Position numbers and translations under genes: made by a program
Assembly (NCBI GenBank): GCA_021789355.1
Contig: JAJYJR010000227.1
Location: 1 to 8,787, forward strand
DNA length: 8,787 bases
From: Chloroflexota bacterium
GTDB taxonomy: Bacteria > Chloroflexota > Limnocylindria > Limnocylindrales > CSP1-4
Direction: 5' to 3'
Shown: positions 1 to 6,223 of the stretch, piece by piece
How the letters are laid out: the number at the start of each line of letters is the position of its first letter
Position numbering within the stretch: the first letter of the stretch is position 1
Notes under the pieces: model-generated
What the model was told of the DNA's origin: nothing
Database searches by the model: none
The model's input: the letters and a program-made list of their open reading frames with translations, nothing else

Positions 1-117
1 GAGCGCCTCGCGGCCGTCGGCGGCGGTCACCACGCGGTACCCGTCGCGAACCAGGTTGTATTCGAGGGTCTCGCGGAGGATCGCCTCGTCGTCGACCACG
101 AGCAGGGTGCGGGCCAT
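1..117 (-). CDS. Two-component response regulator, receiver domain N-terminus (partial, runs off left edge)
   Basis: The 39 visible codons encode the start of a CheY-like receiver domain. A hydrophobic beta strand (LLVV, residues 5-8) leads into the acidic pair D9-D10 that binds Mg2+, followed by E11 and an amphipathic helix (residues 13-24), then GYRV and an AADGREAL segment as in the beta2/alpha2 region of OmpR/PhoB-type regulators. The phospho-acceptor aspartate and the DNA-binding domain lie outside the window. ATG at 117 is chosen because it opens the conserved fold directly; no Shine-Dalgarno sequence precedes it, but a -10-like TACCAT ends 6 nt upstream, so the transcript may be leaderless. 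The gene lies downstream of the Ppx-like gene on the same strand and next to pst-phoU, so by context it is probably the phosphate-responsive regulator (PhoB/PhoP/RegX3 type). Receiver identity is secure; the phosphate role is inference. Confidence 0.9.
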   Translation of the reverse strand, partial: MARTLLVVDDEAILRETLEYNLVRDGYRVVTAADGREAL

Positions 118-123
118 GGGTCG

Positions 124-129
124 ATGGTA
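124..129 (-). promoter_or_regulatory. Candidate -10 hexamer for a leaderless response-regulator transcript
   Basis: Read on the minus strand, TACCAT fits the TANNNT -10 pattern and is followed by 6 nt and then the ATG at 117, which would place transcription start at or next to the start codon. This agrees with the absence of a Shine-Dalgarno sequence. No convincing -35 hexamer is seen; a PHO-box-like repeat occupies that position instead. Confidence 0.4.
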
Positions 130-138
130 GCGCGACGT

Positions 139-160
139 GTTCCCCGGCCGTTCTGCGACG
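139..160 (+). promoter_or_regulatory. Candidate PHO box (two 11-nt direct repeat units)
   Basis: On the plus strand GTTCCCC (139-145) and GTTCTGC (150-156) are exactly 11 bp apart with 4-nt spacers. This matches the architecture of PhoB/PhoP PHO boxes and the GTTC core of the actinobacterial GTTCACC unit; only the first four bases are strictly shared. The repeat lies 9 bp upstream of the TACCAT hexamer of the response regulator, overlapping where a -35 would be. The GTTC orientation is opposite to transcription, which lowers confidence. Autoregulation would be the inferred role. Confidence 0.35.
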
Positions 161-217
161 GCGAACCACCCGCCGCTGAGCGGCCCGACGGCGACGAGCG
201 CGGGGCGACCGCTGCCG

Positions 218-1162
218 TCACCCGCCCGCGACGAGCTCCGGGAGGCGCTCTCGCCACGCGTCCCCGGCGCGCGCCACCGCCAGGATGGTCCCTTCACGGA
301 CGCCGGCCCGCGAGACCGACGCCGACGCCAGGGCGTAGCGGTCGAGAAACGCCTCCACGAGCGCGGCACCGCCCGGCAGGATCCTGGCTCGCTGCGGACG
401 CATGGCGCGTCGTTCGGCAAGTGCGTCGGCCGGCTCCCCTTCCAGCATCTCGAACGCGGCCGCAAGGCGGTGCCGGTCGACTGTGCGGAGCACCCGGTCC
501 TGTGACACCAGGCGGAGCAGGTTCTCGGCCGTGCCGCCGACCAGGATCGCCCGGGCGGGCGCCAGGTCCACGGCGCCCTGGACCCTCCGGTGCGCCTCGG
601 CCCGCAGCTCCGCGATCTCCCCGGCCGCGGGCGGGTCGTGGCGGACGAAGGCCTCCGTCAGCCGTGCCGCGCCGATCCGCAGGCCGTGGGCCAGGGGCGG
701 GCCGTTCGTCCGCGCCAGCACGTACTCGGACGAGCCACCGCCGATGTCGATCACGAGCGTGTCCGCTGCCGGCGCGCGGCCCCGCAGCACGCCGTACAGC
801 GAGAGCAGCGCCTCCTCCTCGTGCGAGAGCAGGTGAAGCGGCCGTGACGTGGCCGCGCGGACGGCCGCGGCGGCAGCGTGGCCGTTCGCGGCCCGGCGGA
901 GCGGCTCGGTCCCCACGAACGTGACGTCGCGCACGCCGAGCGAGGCGGCCGACGCCGCGAACCGCTGCAGCGTCGCGACGAGCTCCGCGAGCCGGTCATC
1001 GGGAACGAGCCCGTGGGCATCCACCGCCGAGCCCAGCTCCAGCAGTGCGCTCTCGTCGGCCAGCACGCGCAGACGGCCCGACACTACCCGCACGGCCGTC
1101 ATGTGCACGCTGGTGCTGCCCACCGCGACCGCCGCACCCCGCACCCCCCGGACACCCGCCAT
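218..1162 (-). CDS. ppx: Ppx/GppA-family exopolyphosphatase or guanosine pentaphosphatase (short form)
   Basis: A 314-residue member of the ASKHA-fold Ppx/GppA family, whose members remove terminal phosphate from polyphosphate or convert pppGpp to ppGpp. Matches in order: [12 protein letters not shown] (10-21, phosphate-1 loop), SHEEEA (113-118, with E116 aligned to the catalytic glutamate of E. coli Ppx), DIGGGSSE (139-146, phosphate-2 loop), RIGAARLTE (162-170), a GGTAENL segment (209-215), [12 protein letters not shown] near 255-266, and the closing [11 protein letters not shown] (284-293). The length corresponds to the catalytic half only; the C-terminal HD-like domain of the ~500-residue E. 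coli enzyme is absent, as in many short homologues. The aspartate of the first loop (AAVDLGSNS in E. coli) is Ala13 here, so activity may be altered. ATG at 1162 is chosen because an AGAGGAGG Shine-Dalgarno lies 4 nt upstream; an upstream in-frame ATG at 1201 lacks one. It is divergent from pstS and cotranscription with the downstream regulator is possible. Family is certain, substrate unknown. Confidence 0.9.
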   Translation of the reverse strand: MAGVRGVRGAAVAVGSTSVHMTAVRVVSGRLRVLADESALLELGSAVDAHGLVPDDRLAELVATLQRFAASAASLGVRDVTFVGTEPLRRAANGHAAAAAVRAATSRPLHLLSHEEEALLSLYGVLRGRAPAADTLVIDIGGGSSEYVLARTNGPPLAHGLRIGAARLTEAFVRHDPPAAGEIAELRAEAHRRVQGAVDLAPARAILVGGTAENLLRLVSQDRVLRTVDRHRLAAAFEMLEGEPADALAERRAMRPQRARILPGGAALVEAFLDRYALASASVSRAGVREGTILAVARAGDAWRERLPELVAGG

Positions 1163-1272
1163 CGCGCCTCCTCTGCGCACATCGTCCCAGATCGGTCGCA
1201 CCCGCGCGTGGCGGCGTCGGTCGACGTCGCGTCGGGTCGGTGGCCCGCGCCGCCGGGGTGGCAGGGCACCGA

Positions 1273-1312
1273 ATTTACCGCCGCGTTACGTGGCCCACAC
1301 GGTCGATTGACC
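1273..1312 (+). promoter_or_regulatory. Candidate PhoB/PhoP operator array upstream of pstS
   Basis: Four 7-mers start exactly 11 bp apart: ATTTACC (1273), CGTTACG (1284), CCACACG (1295) and ATTGACC (1306). All share AC at positions 5-6 and a C or G at position 7, and three have T at position 3. Eleven-base phasing of TT-AC-type units is the arrangement bound by PhoB/PhoP-family dimers. The array lies 44-83 bp before the pstS start, in the region shared with the divergent ppx. The last unit is also part of a GGTC-GATT-GACC inverted repeat (1301-1312). The units are degenerate, and a clear -10 between array and start was not found, so this remains a candidate. Confidence 0.4.
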
Positions 1313-1355
1313 CGCGGGCGTCACAGTCGCCGCGTACTGAAGAGGAGGAGAACAC

Positions 1356-2537
1356 GTGATCATCCACAACCGCGCCCGGTGGGGCGCCCTTGCGCTCGTG
1401 GCCACGCTCGCCTTCGGGGCGTGCTCCGCGGCCGCGACCCAGGCTCCTGCCACAGGCGCCGCGGCCGGTGCCGCGGGCGCCGCGGCCAGCGCGGGCGCCG
1501 TCGACTACAGCAACGTCACGCCGTCGACGACGATCGGCAAGAACGACAAGGCCGAGGTCACCGGTGCCGGCTCCACCGCCATCTACCCGTGGCTGAGCGC
1601 CGTCGCCCAGATCTACCAGCAGAAGGTCGCGCCCGGCGTGTCGGTGAACTACCAGGCCATCGGCTCCGGTGGCGGCATCGCCCAGTTCCAGGCCAAGACC
1701 GTTGACTTCGGGGCCTCGGACATCTACCTGAGTGACGCGCAGGAGCAGCAGATCGGCGTCCCGGTCCTCAACGTCCCGATGATCCACTGGGCCGCGGCGA
1801 TGACCTACAACCTGCCCGGCGTCACCGGAGAGGTTCGGTTCAGCCCCGACACCATCGCCGGCATCTACCTGGGCAAGATCACCAACTGGAACGACCCGGC
1901 CCTGGCGGCCGACAACCCCGGCGTGACGCTCCCCAACCTGGGGATCACCGTGGCACACCGCAGCGATGGGTCCGGCACGACCATGAACTTCACGAGCTTC
2001 CTGTCCGACACGAACGCCGCCTGGAAGAGCCAGGTGGGCGCCGGCCTGTCGGTGAACTGGCCCGTCGGCGCCGGCGGCAAGGGCAGCGCCGGGGTGACCG
2101 CGCTGGTCAAGCAGACGCCGGGGGCCATCGGGTACGTCGAGCTCTCGTACGCGCTGCAGAACAACCTGCCCGTGGGGTTGGTCAAGAACGCCGCTGGCAA
2201 CTTCATCAAGCCCACCCTCGCCTCGACCACGGACGCGGTGGCCGCGGCGGTGCCGAACGCCCCGGCCGACCTCCGGTTCCTCATCGTGAACCCGCCCGCC
2301 TCGCACCCCAACGCCTATCCGATCGGCGCCAGCACGTGGGTGCTCCTCTACAAGGATTACCCGGCCAGCAAGGCCACCGAGGTCAAGGCGATGATCGACT
2401 TCCTCTGGTGGGCGATCCACGACGGCCAGAACTACGCGGCGCAGGTCGACTACTCCGCCATGGCTCCCGACCTGGTGGCCAAGGTCGAGACCGTGCTCAA
2501 GAGCGTGACCGTCGGAGGGCAGCCGGTCCTGCCGTGA
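1356..2537 (+). CDS. pstS: Phosphate ABC transporter substrate-binding lipoprotein PstS
   Basis: The extracytoplasmic receptor that captures inorganic phosphate and delivers it to PstC/PstA. The 393-residue product has a signal peptide (basic residues 6-8, hydrophobic 10-20) ending in FGAC, with Cys23 the probable lipid-anchored residue; the lipobox is slightly atypical because Phe occupies -3. An Ala/Gly/Thr-rich linker (24-49) precedes the binding domain. Residues matching phosphate ligands of E. coli PstS are present: GAGST at 70-74, S104 in AIGSGGG, D122 in DFGASD, and R202 with S206-G207-T208 in RSDGSGTT. Other family segments are ITNWNDPA (175-182) and PGAIGYVE (255-262). GTG at 1356 is chosen because AGAGGAGGAG (1341-1350) lies 5 nt upstream. 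It is the first gene of the operon, preceded by a PHO-like array and followed by a strong hairpin before pstC. The identification is secure. Confidence 0.97.
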   Translation: MIIHNRARWGALALVATLAFGACSAAATQAPATGAAAGAAGAAASAGAVDYSNVTPSTTIGKNDKAEVTGAGSTAIYPWLSAVAQIYQQKVAPGVSVNYQAIGSGGGIAQFQAKTVDFGASDIYLSDAQEQQIGVPVLNVPMIHWAAAMTYNLPGVTGEVRFSPDTIAGIYLGKITNWNDPALAADNPGVTLPNLGITVAHRSDGSGTTMNFTSFLSDTNAAWKSQVGAGLSVNWPVGAGGKGSAGVTALVKQTPGAIGYVELSYALQNNLPVGLVKNAAGNFIKPTLASTTDAVAAAVPNAPADLRFLIVNPPASHPNAYPIGASTWVLLYKDYPASKATEVKAMIDFLWWAIHDGQNYAAQVDYSAMAPDLVAKVETVLKSVTVGGQPVLP

Positions 2538-2548
2538 CGGCCGGTGCG

Positions 2549-2582
2549 GGATGGCGCCGTCGTGTCATGATCGGCGCCATCC
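2549..2582 (+). promoter_or_regulatory. Intercistronic stem-loop between pstS and pstC
   Basis: A perfect 11-bp inverted repeat: GGATGGCGCCG (2549-2559) pairs with CGGCGCCATCC (2572-2582) around a 12-nt loop. It begins 11 nt after the pstS stop and ends 12 nt before the pstC Shine-Dalgarno (2595-2600). No T-run follows, so it is not a classic intrinsic terminator. The likely role, by analogy with other binding-protein operons, is to stabilise the 3' end of pstS mRNA or partially terminate, so that PstS exceeds the membrane subunits; that role is inferred. Confidence 0.65.
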
Positions 2583-2607
2583 ACGCTGAAGCCCAGGAGG
2601 TGCGCGG

Positions 2608-3588
2608 TTGAGCGCCCTGCCCGCGGAGACCGGACGAGTCCGGACCGCCCTCTCGCTGCACCGCCCCAGGTACGGCGAGCCCATCTTCCGGGGCGTCGTG
2701 ATCGTCGCGTCGCTGGTGGTCCTGGGGATCGTGGCCGGCCTGGTGGTGGTGATCGCCAACGAGTCGGTCCTGGGCGCGGCGCACAACGGCGTGGCGTTCC
2801 TGTGGGGCCGCACCTGGGACCCGGTCCACAGCGTCTTCGGCGCGCTGCCGTTCATCTACGGCACGCTGCTCACCGCGATCGCGGCGCTGGTGCTCGCCAT
2901 GCTGGTGGGCGTCGGCGTCGCGCTCTTCCTGGTGGAGCTGGCGCCGGGCTGGCTCGCCGGCCCGCTCGGCTTCATGGTGGAGATGCTGGCCGCCATCCCG
3001 AGCGTGGTCTACGGCCTGTGGGGGATCTTCATCCTGGCTCCCTGGCTGCGCGATTTCGTCGAGGTGCCGCTCCACGATGTCCTCGGCTGGCTCCCGTTCT
3101 TCAGCGGCAACCCGATCGGGATCGGCAACCTGGCCGCGATCGTGATCCTGACCATCATGGTCCTGCCCACGGTGGCGGCCGTCTCCCGCGACGTCGTGGC
3201 GGCCGTCCCCTCCTCCCAGCGCGAGGCCGCGCTGGCGCTCGGGGCGACGCGCTGGGAGACGATCCGCGTGGGGGTACTGCCGTATGCGCGCAGCGGGATC
3301 CTCGGCGCGGGCATCCTCGGGCTGGCCCGCGGAGTGGGCGAGACGATGGCCGTCACGATGGTGATCGGCAACGCGCCCACCATCTCGCTCTCCCTCCTGT
3401 CGCAGGGCTACACGATGGCCAGCGTGATCGCGAACGAGTTCACCGAGGCCACCACCGACCTCTATCGCAGCTCGCTGATCGAGATCGGGTTGCTGCTCCT
3501 GGTCATCACCCTGCTGATCAACGCGGCCGCCCGCCTGCTGGTCTGGCGGGTCGCCTACAGCGCGAGCTCGCGGAGCCTGCTGGCATGA
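2608..3588 (+). CDS. pstC: Phosphate ABC transporter permease PstC
   Basis: One of the two inner-membrane permease subunits of the Pst importer; it pairs with PstA to form the phosphate channel and contacts PstB. The 326-residue product (E. coli 319) has a short basic N-terminus and hydrophobic segments near residues 28-50, 85-108, 121-145, 174-193, 228-253 and 286-308. The cytoplasmic EAA coupling loop is clear at 206-225 (EAALALGATRWETIRVGVLP), and GVGETMAVTMVIGN (242-255) is typical of PstC. TTG at 2608 is chosen because an AGGAGG (2595-2600) lies 7 nt upstream and no closer ATG or GTG fits; a rare start may help keep expression below PstS. The stop overlaps the pstA start (ATGA), consistent with translational coupling. 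The assignment is secure. Confidence 0.96.
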   Translation: MSALPAETGRVRTALSLHRPRYGEPIFRGVVIVASLVVLGIVAGLVVVIANESVLGAAHNGVAFLWGRTWDPVHSVFGALPFIYGTLLTAIAALVLAMLVGVGVALFLVELAPGWLAGPLGFMVEMLAAIPSVVYGLWGIFILAPWLRDFVEVPLHDVLGWLPFFSGNPIGIGNLAAIVILTIMVLPTVAAVSRDVVAAVPSSQREAALALGATRWETIRVGVLPYARSGILGAGILGLARGVGETMAVTMVIGNAPTISLSLLSQGYTMASVIANEFTEATTDLYRSSLIEIGLLLLVITLLINAAARLLVWRVAYSASSRSLLA

Positions 3589-4463
3589 GCGGGAGCGCGG
3601 TACCGATGCGCATCCCCGGCCGGAACCTCCGGCGGCGCCGGGCGACCGACCGGATCATGCGCGGACTCCTGGGTGTGGCCGCCATCGTCGCCTCCGTCCC
3701 CCTCGTGCTGGTGCTCGTCTACGTCCTTCTCCAGGGGCTGCCGGCGCTGAACCTCACGCTGGTCACCCAGTCACCCGTGCCCGCCGGCTTTCCCGGTGGG
3801 GGCGTGGCACCCGCGGTCCTGGGCACCCTGATCATGGTGGGCCTGGGGACGCTGATCGGGACGCCGGTCGCCGTCCTGGCGGGCATCTACATGCGCGAGT
3901 ACGCCGGCGCGCGCGGCGCGACCGTGATCCGGTTCCTGGTGGACGTCCTGGCCGGCGTGCCGACCATCGCGATCGGGCTCTTCGCCTATGGCCTGGTGGT
4001 GGTCCCGATGGGCTCGTTCAGCGGCCTCGCCGGCGCGATCGCGCTGGGCATCATCATCATCCCGATCGTGGCGCGCGTGACCGACGAGATGCTGGGGCTC
4101 GTCCCGGGATCGGTGCGCGAGGCGGCCTACGCGCTGGGCATCCCTCCCTGGAAGACGATCGTGCGGGTGGTCCTGCCGGCCGCGGCGACCGGCATCGTCA
4201 CCGGGATCCTGCTCGGGGTGGCGCGCATCGCCGGAGAGACGGCTCCCCTGATCTTCACGGCCCTGGGCAACCAGCGCGTGACGGCGTCGCTCACCGAGCC
4301 GATGGACGCGCTGCCGCTCCGGATCTGGGTCTACGCCTCCGGCCCGTACGACACCTGGCACCAGCAGGCCTGGGCGGCCTCGCTCGTGCTGGTGCTCCTC
4401 GTCCTCACCTTCTCGATCCTGACGCGGTTCGTGCTGCGGCGCCGTTCCGCACGTCTCGCGTAG
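3585..4463 (+). CDS. pstA: Phosphate ABC transporter permease PstA
   Basis: The second permease subunit of the Pst importer. The 292-residue product (E. coli 296) begins with an Arg-rich cytoplasmic stretch (RRRRATDR, 16-23), then hydrophobic segments near 27-50, 76-100, 114-140, 146-164, 200-215 and 264-283, ending in a basic tail (RFVLRRRSAR). The EAA loop lies at 179-198 (EAAYALGIPPWKTIVRVVLP) and is followed by RIAGETAPLIFTA (214-226), a PstA hallmark. The start at 3585 overlaps the pstC stop as ATGA, which favours coupled translation; an in-frame ATG at 3606 is a possible alternative, with a GGGAG 10 nt before it. The same reading frame stays open far upstream inside pstC, but that is a GC-rich shadow and not a fusion. 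The assignment is secure; the exact start is likely but not certain. Confidence 0.95.
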   Translation: MSGSAVPMRIPGRNLRRRRATDRIMRGLLGVAAIVASVPLVLVLVYVLLQGLPALNLTLVTQSPVPAGFPGGGVAPAVLGTLIMVGLGTLIGTPVAVLAGIYMREYAGARGATVIRFLVDVLAGVPTIAIGLFAYGLVVVPMGSFSGLAGAIALGIIIIPIVARVTDEMLGLVPGSVREAAYALGIPPWKTIVRVVLPAAATGIVTGILLGVARIAGETAPLIFTALGNQRVTASLTEPMDALPLRIWVYASGPYDTWHQQAWAASLVLVLLVLTFSILTRFVLRRRSARLA

Positions 4464-4483
4464 GCTCGACCGCACGTGGATCG

Positions 4484-4489
4484 TAGACT
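4484..4489 (+). promoter_or_regulatory. Possible internal -10 hexamer for pstB-phoU
   Basis: TAGACT in the pstA-pstB gap fits TANNNT and is followed by 7 nt and an in-frame GTG (4497), then ATG (4500). None of the candidate pstB starts has a Shine-Dalgarno sequence, so an internal promoter giving a leaderless pstB-phoU transcript is conceivable. No -35 is evident, and a hexamer this degenerate can occur by chance. Confidence 0.25.
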
Positions 4490-4490
4490 G

Positions 4491-5447
4491 ATGAGCGTGA
4501 TGACCGGAGAAACGACCACGCCCGCGACAGCCATCGAGCTGGCCGGCGCCTCCGACGCCGGCGCCTCCGACGTGGCCCACGCAGTCGGCCAGGCCGGCAC
4601 CTCCGCCCCGGCCGACTCGGTGCCGGCGCGCGGCATCGCCGTCGCGGAGCGCGAGGCTCTGGCGGTCGAGCATGCCGCCGTCGGCGTCGAGATCGACCAC
4701 CTGCACGCCTACTTCGGTCAGCACCTGGTGTTGCGGGACATCACGCTCGCCGTGCCGCCGAACTCGGTCACCGCGATCATCGGGCCGTCAGGCTGCGGCA
4801 AGTCAACCTTGATCCGTTGCCTCAACCGGATGCACGAGGTGAACCCGGGCGCCAGGGTCCAGGGACAGATCCGCCTCGACGGCAGTGCCATCTACGCCCC
4901 GGGCGTCGACCCGGTCGTGGTCCGCCAGCGCATCGGGATGGTCTTCCAGCGCCCCAATCCGTTTCCCACCATGTCGATCTTCGACAACGTGGTGGCGGGG
5001 CTCAAGCTCGCGGGGATCAGGGATCGCGCACTGCTCGGGGAGGTCGCGGAACGGAGCCTGCGGCGGGCCGCGCTGTGGGACGAGGTGAAGGACAAGCTCC
5101 ACGCAGCCGGTGGCGCCCTCTCGGGCGGGCAGCAGCAGCGGTTGTGCATCGCTCGGGCGATCGCGGTTGAGCCCGAGGTGGTCCTGATGGACGAGCCCGC
5201 CTCGGCGCTCGACCCCATGTCGACGCTCAAGATCGAGGAACTCATCGACTCCCTGCGGACGAACTACACGATCGTGATCGTGACCCACAACATGCAGCAG
5301 GCGGCGCGCGTGAGCGACCGCACCGCGTTCCTGACGGTGAGCGACGACGGTGCCGGATACCTGGTCGAGGACGGCCCGACCCCGCAGATCTTCACCAACC
5401 CGCGGCGTCGGCTGACCGAGGACTACATCTCGGGCCGGTTCGGGTGA
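4491..5447 (+). CDS. pstB: Phosphate ABC transporter ATP-binding protein PstB with N-terminal extension
   Basis: The cytoplasmic ATPase that powers phosphate import through PstC/PstA. Counting from ATG 4491 (318 residues) the ABC domain starts near residue 66 and shows Walker [10 protein letters not shown] (98-106), Q-loop FQRPNPFP (152-159), signature LSGGQQQ (210-216), Walker B VVLMDEP (230-236), D-loop SALD and switch histidine VTHN (264-267). The terminal [10 protein letters not shown] is typical of PstB. About 65 residues precede the domain, whereas E. coli PstB (257 residues) has almost none; the extension is Ala/Gly/Ser/Thr-rich and holds a tandem [10 protein letters not shown] duplication. 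Starts are ambiguous: GTG 4476, ATG 4491, GTG 4497 and ATG 4500 are in frame and none has a good Shine-Dalgarno; later in-frame GTGs at 4572 and 4620 would shorten the extension without removing it. The phoU Shine-Dalgarno abuts its stop. The function is secure, the start is not. Confidence 0.95.
   Translation: MSVMTGETTTPATAIELAGASDAGASDVAHAVGQAGTSAPADSVPARGIAVAEREALAVEHAAVGVEIDHLHAYFGQHLVLRDITLAVPPNSVTAIIGPSGCGKSTLIRCLNRMHEVNPGARVQGQIRLDGSAIYAPGVDPVVVRQRIGMVFQRPNPFPTMSIFDNVVAGLKLAGIRDRALLGEVAERSLRRAALWDEVKDKLHAAGGALSGGQQQRLCIARAIAVEPEVVLMDEPASALDPMSTLKIEELIDSLRTNYTIVIVTHNMQQAARVSDRTAFLTVSDDGAGYLVEDGPTPQIFTNPRRRLTEDYISGRFG
4543..4572 (+). repeat. Perfect 15-bp tandem duplication in the pstB N-terminal extension
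   Basis: The unit CCGGCGCCTCCGACG occurs at 4543-4557 and again, unchanged, at 4558-4572. Being a multiple of three it keeps the frame and gives the repeated peptide AGASD. It looks like a recent slippage event in a region with little constraint. Confidence 0.85.
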
Positions 5448-5460
5448 GGGAGGCACAGCC

Positions 5461-6150
5461 GTGACGGAACAGGGGCCCGCACGATCGCTCGTGCACGGCC
5501 ACCGCGAGACGTACGATCGCGAGCTCGAGACGATCCAGGCCGAGATCGTCCGGATCGGGACCTACGTCGAGGAAGCCGTCCGCACCGCGACCGAGGCGAT
5601 GCAGGCGCACGACGCGGACCTGGCGGCCCGCGTCATCACCGACGACCGGCGCATCAACGAGCTGCAGGAGAAGGTCTCCGAACTGATCACCACCACGATC
5701 GCGACGCAGCAGCCGGTGGCGCGCGACCTCCGGTACCTGCTCGCGCTGGACCGCGTGGCGCACGAGCTGGAGCGGATGGGCGATCACGCGGGGAGCGTGG
5801 CCAAGCAGGTCCGCAAGCTGGCCCAGCAGCCGCCCTTGCGCCGCTACGTGTTCCTGCCCCGGATGGGCGAGCTGGTCGCCGGCATGGTCCACGACATCAT
5901 CGTGGCGCTGGTCGAGGTCGACGAGGTCCGGGCGCGTGCGGTGGCGAGCCGCGATGACGAGGTGGACCGGCTCTACCACGCGAGCTTCGACGTGGTGCTC
6001 GACCTGATGCGGGCGGACCCGGACAACGTGGACCGGGGGACCCGGATCCTGTTCGCGGCGCACTACCTGGAGCGGATCGGCGACCGGGTGACCAACATCG
6101 CGGAGGACGTGCTGTTCCTCGCGGGCGGCGTGGTCGAGGACCTGAACTAG
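5461..6150 (+). CDS. phoU: Phosphate signalling regulator PhoU
   Basis: A cytoplasmic helical-bundle protein that links Pst transporter state to the phosphate-sensing histidine kinase and restrains both uptake and Pho-regulon output. The 229-residue product (E. coli 241) has two PhoU repeats of three helices each. The metal-binding signatures recur as ERMGDHAGSVAK (104-115) in repeat 1 and ERIGDRVTNIAED (204-216) in repeat 2. HRETYDRELETIQ (14-26) opens the first helix as in other PhoU proteins. GTG at 5461 is chosen because AGGGAGG (5447-5453) lies 7 nt upstream; this site overlaps the pstB stop, implying cotranscription and coupling. It is the last gene of the operon, and tatA converges on it 73 bp downstream. 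The response regulator at the left edge is a plausible final target of its signal. The identification is secure. Confidence 0.96.
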   Translation: MTEQGPARSLVHGHRETYDRELETIQAEIVRIGTYVEEAVRTATEAMQAHDADLAARVITDDRRINELQEKVSELITTTIATQQPVARDLRYLLALDRVAHELERMGDHAGSVAKQVRKLAQQPPLRRYVFLPRMGELVAGMVHDIIVALVEVDEVRARAVASRDDEVDRLYHASFDVVLDLMRADPDNVDRGTRILFAAHYLERIGDRVTNIAEDVLFLAGGVVEDLN

Positions 6151-6155
6151 CGGCC

Positions 6156-6218
6156 GCGCGCCGGGGCCGGCGCGGCGACCACGTGGTGCCGCTGCGTGCC
6201 GGGGCCGGCGCGGCGACC
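6156..6218. repeat. GC-rich 25-bp direct repeat in the phoU-tatA convergent gap
   Basis: Bases 6156-6180 recur at 6194-6218 with one difference (C6159 versus T6197); the downstream 21 bp (6160-6180 and 6198-6218) are identical. Each copy can fold on itself into an 8-bp GC stem (for example 6157-6164 with 6167-6174, in practice with a slightly larger loop), and the single difference leaves a G-U pair. A 10-bp palindrome ACCACGTGGT (6178-6187) sits between them. The location between convergent stops suits a bidirectional terminator or spacer repeat, but there is no T-run on either strand. Confidence 0.7.
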
Positions 6219-6223
6219 GCAGG

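Noticed and set aside
172..184. Small inverted repeat GCCGC-TGA-GCGGC after ppx as a terminator
   Set aside because: Only a 5-bp stem with a 3-nt loop and no T-run; too common at this GC content to call.
124..924. 266-codon plus-strand open frame over the regulator/ppx region
   Set aside because: Its translation is almost wholly Pro/Arg/Ala/Gly, typical of an out-of-frame read through GC-rich DNA, and it is antisense to the clear Ppx coding frame.
1335..1340. TACTGA as the -10 element of the pstS promoter
   Set aside because: Transcription would start around 1347, inside the Shine-Dalgarno sequence, removing the ribosome site that pstS clearly has.
1275..2420. 381-codon minus-strand open frame antisense to pstS
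   Set aside because: It mirrors the pstS codons and has biased Arg/Gly/Val/Asp composition with no motif, and it would cross the divergent promoter region.
2802..3584. Upstream open frame continuous with pstA, suggesting a longer or fused protein
   Set aside because: This part overlaps pstC in another frame and translates to Arg/Gly/Ala-rich sequence; pstA homology starts only after the ATGA overlap at 3585.
3771..4724. 317-codon minus-strand frame antisense to pstA/pstB
   Set aside because: His/Asp/Arg/Gly-rich with no domain features; the plus strand carries the PstA and PstB motifs.
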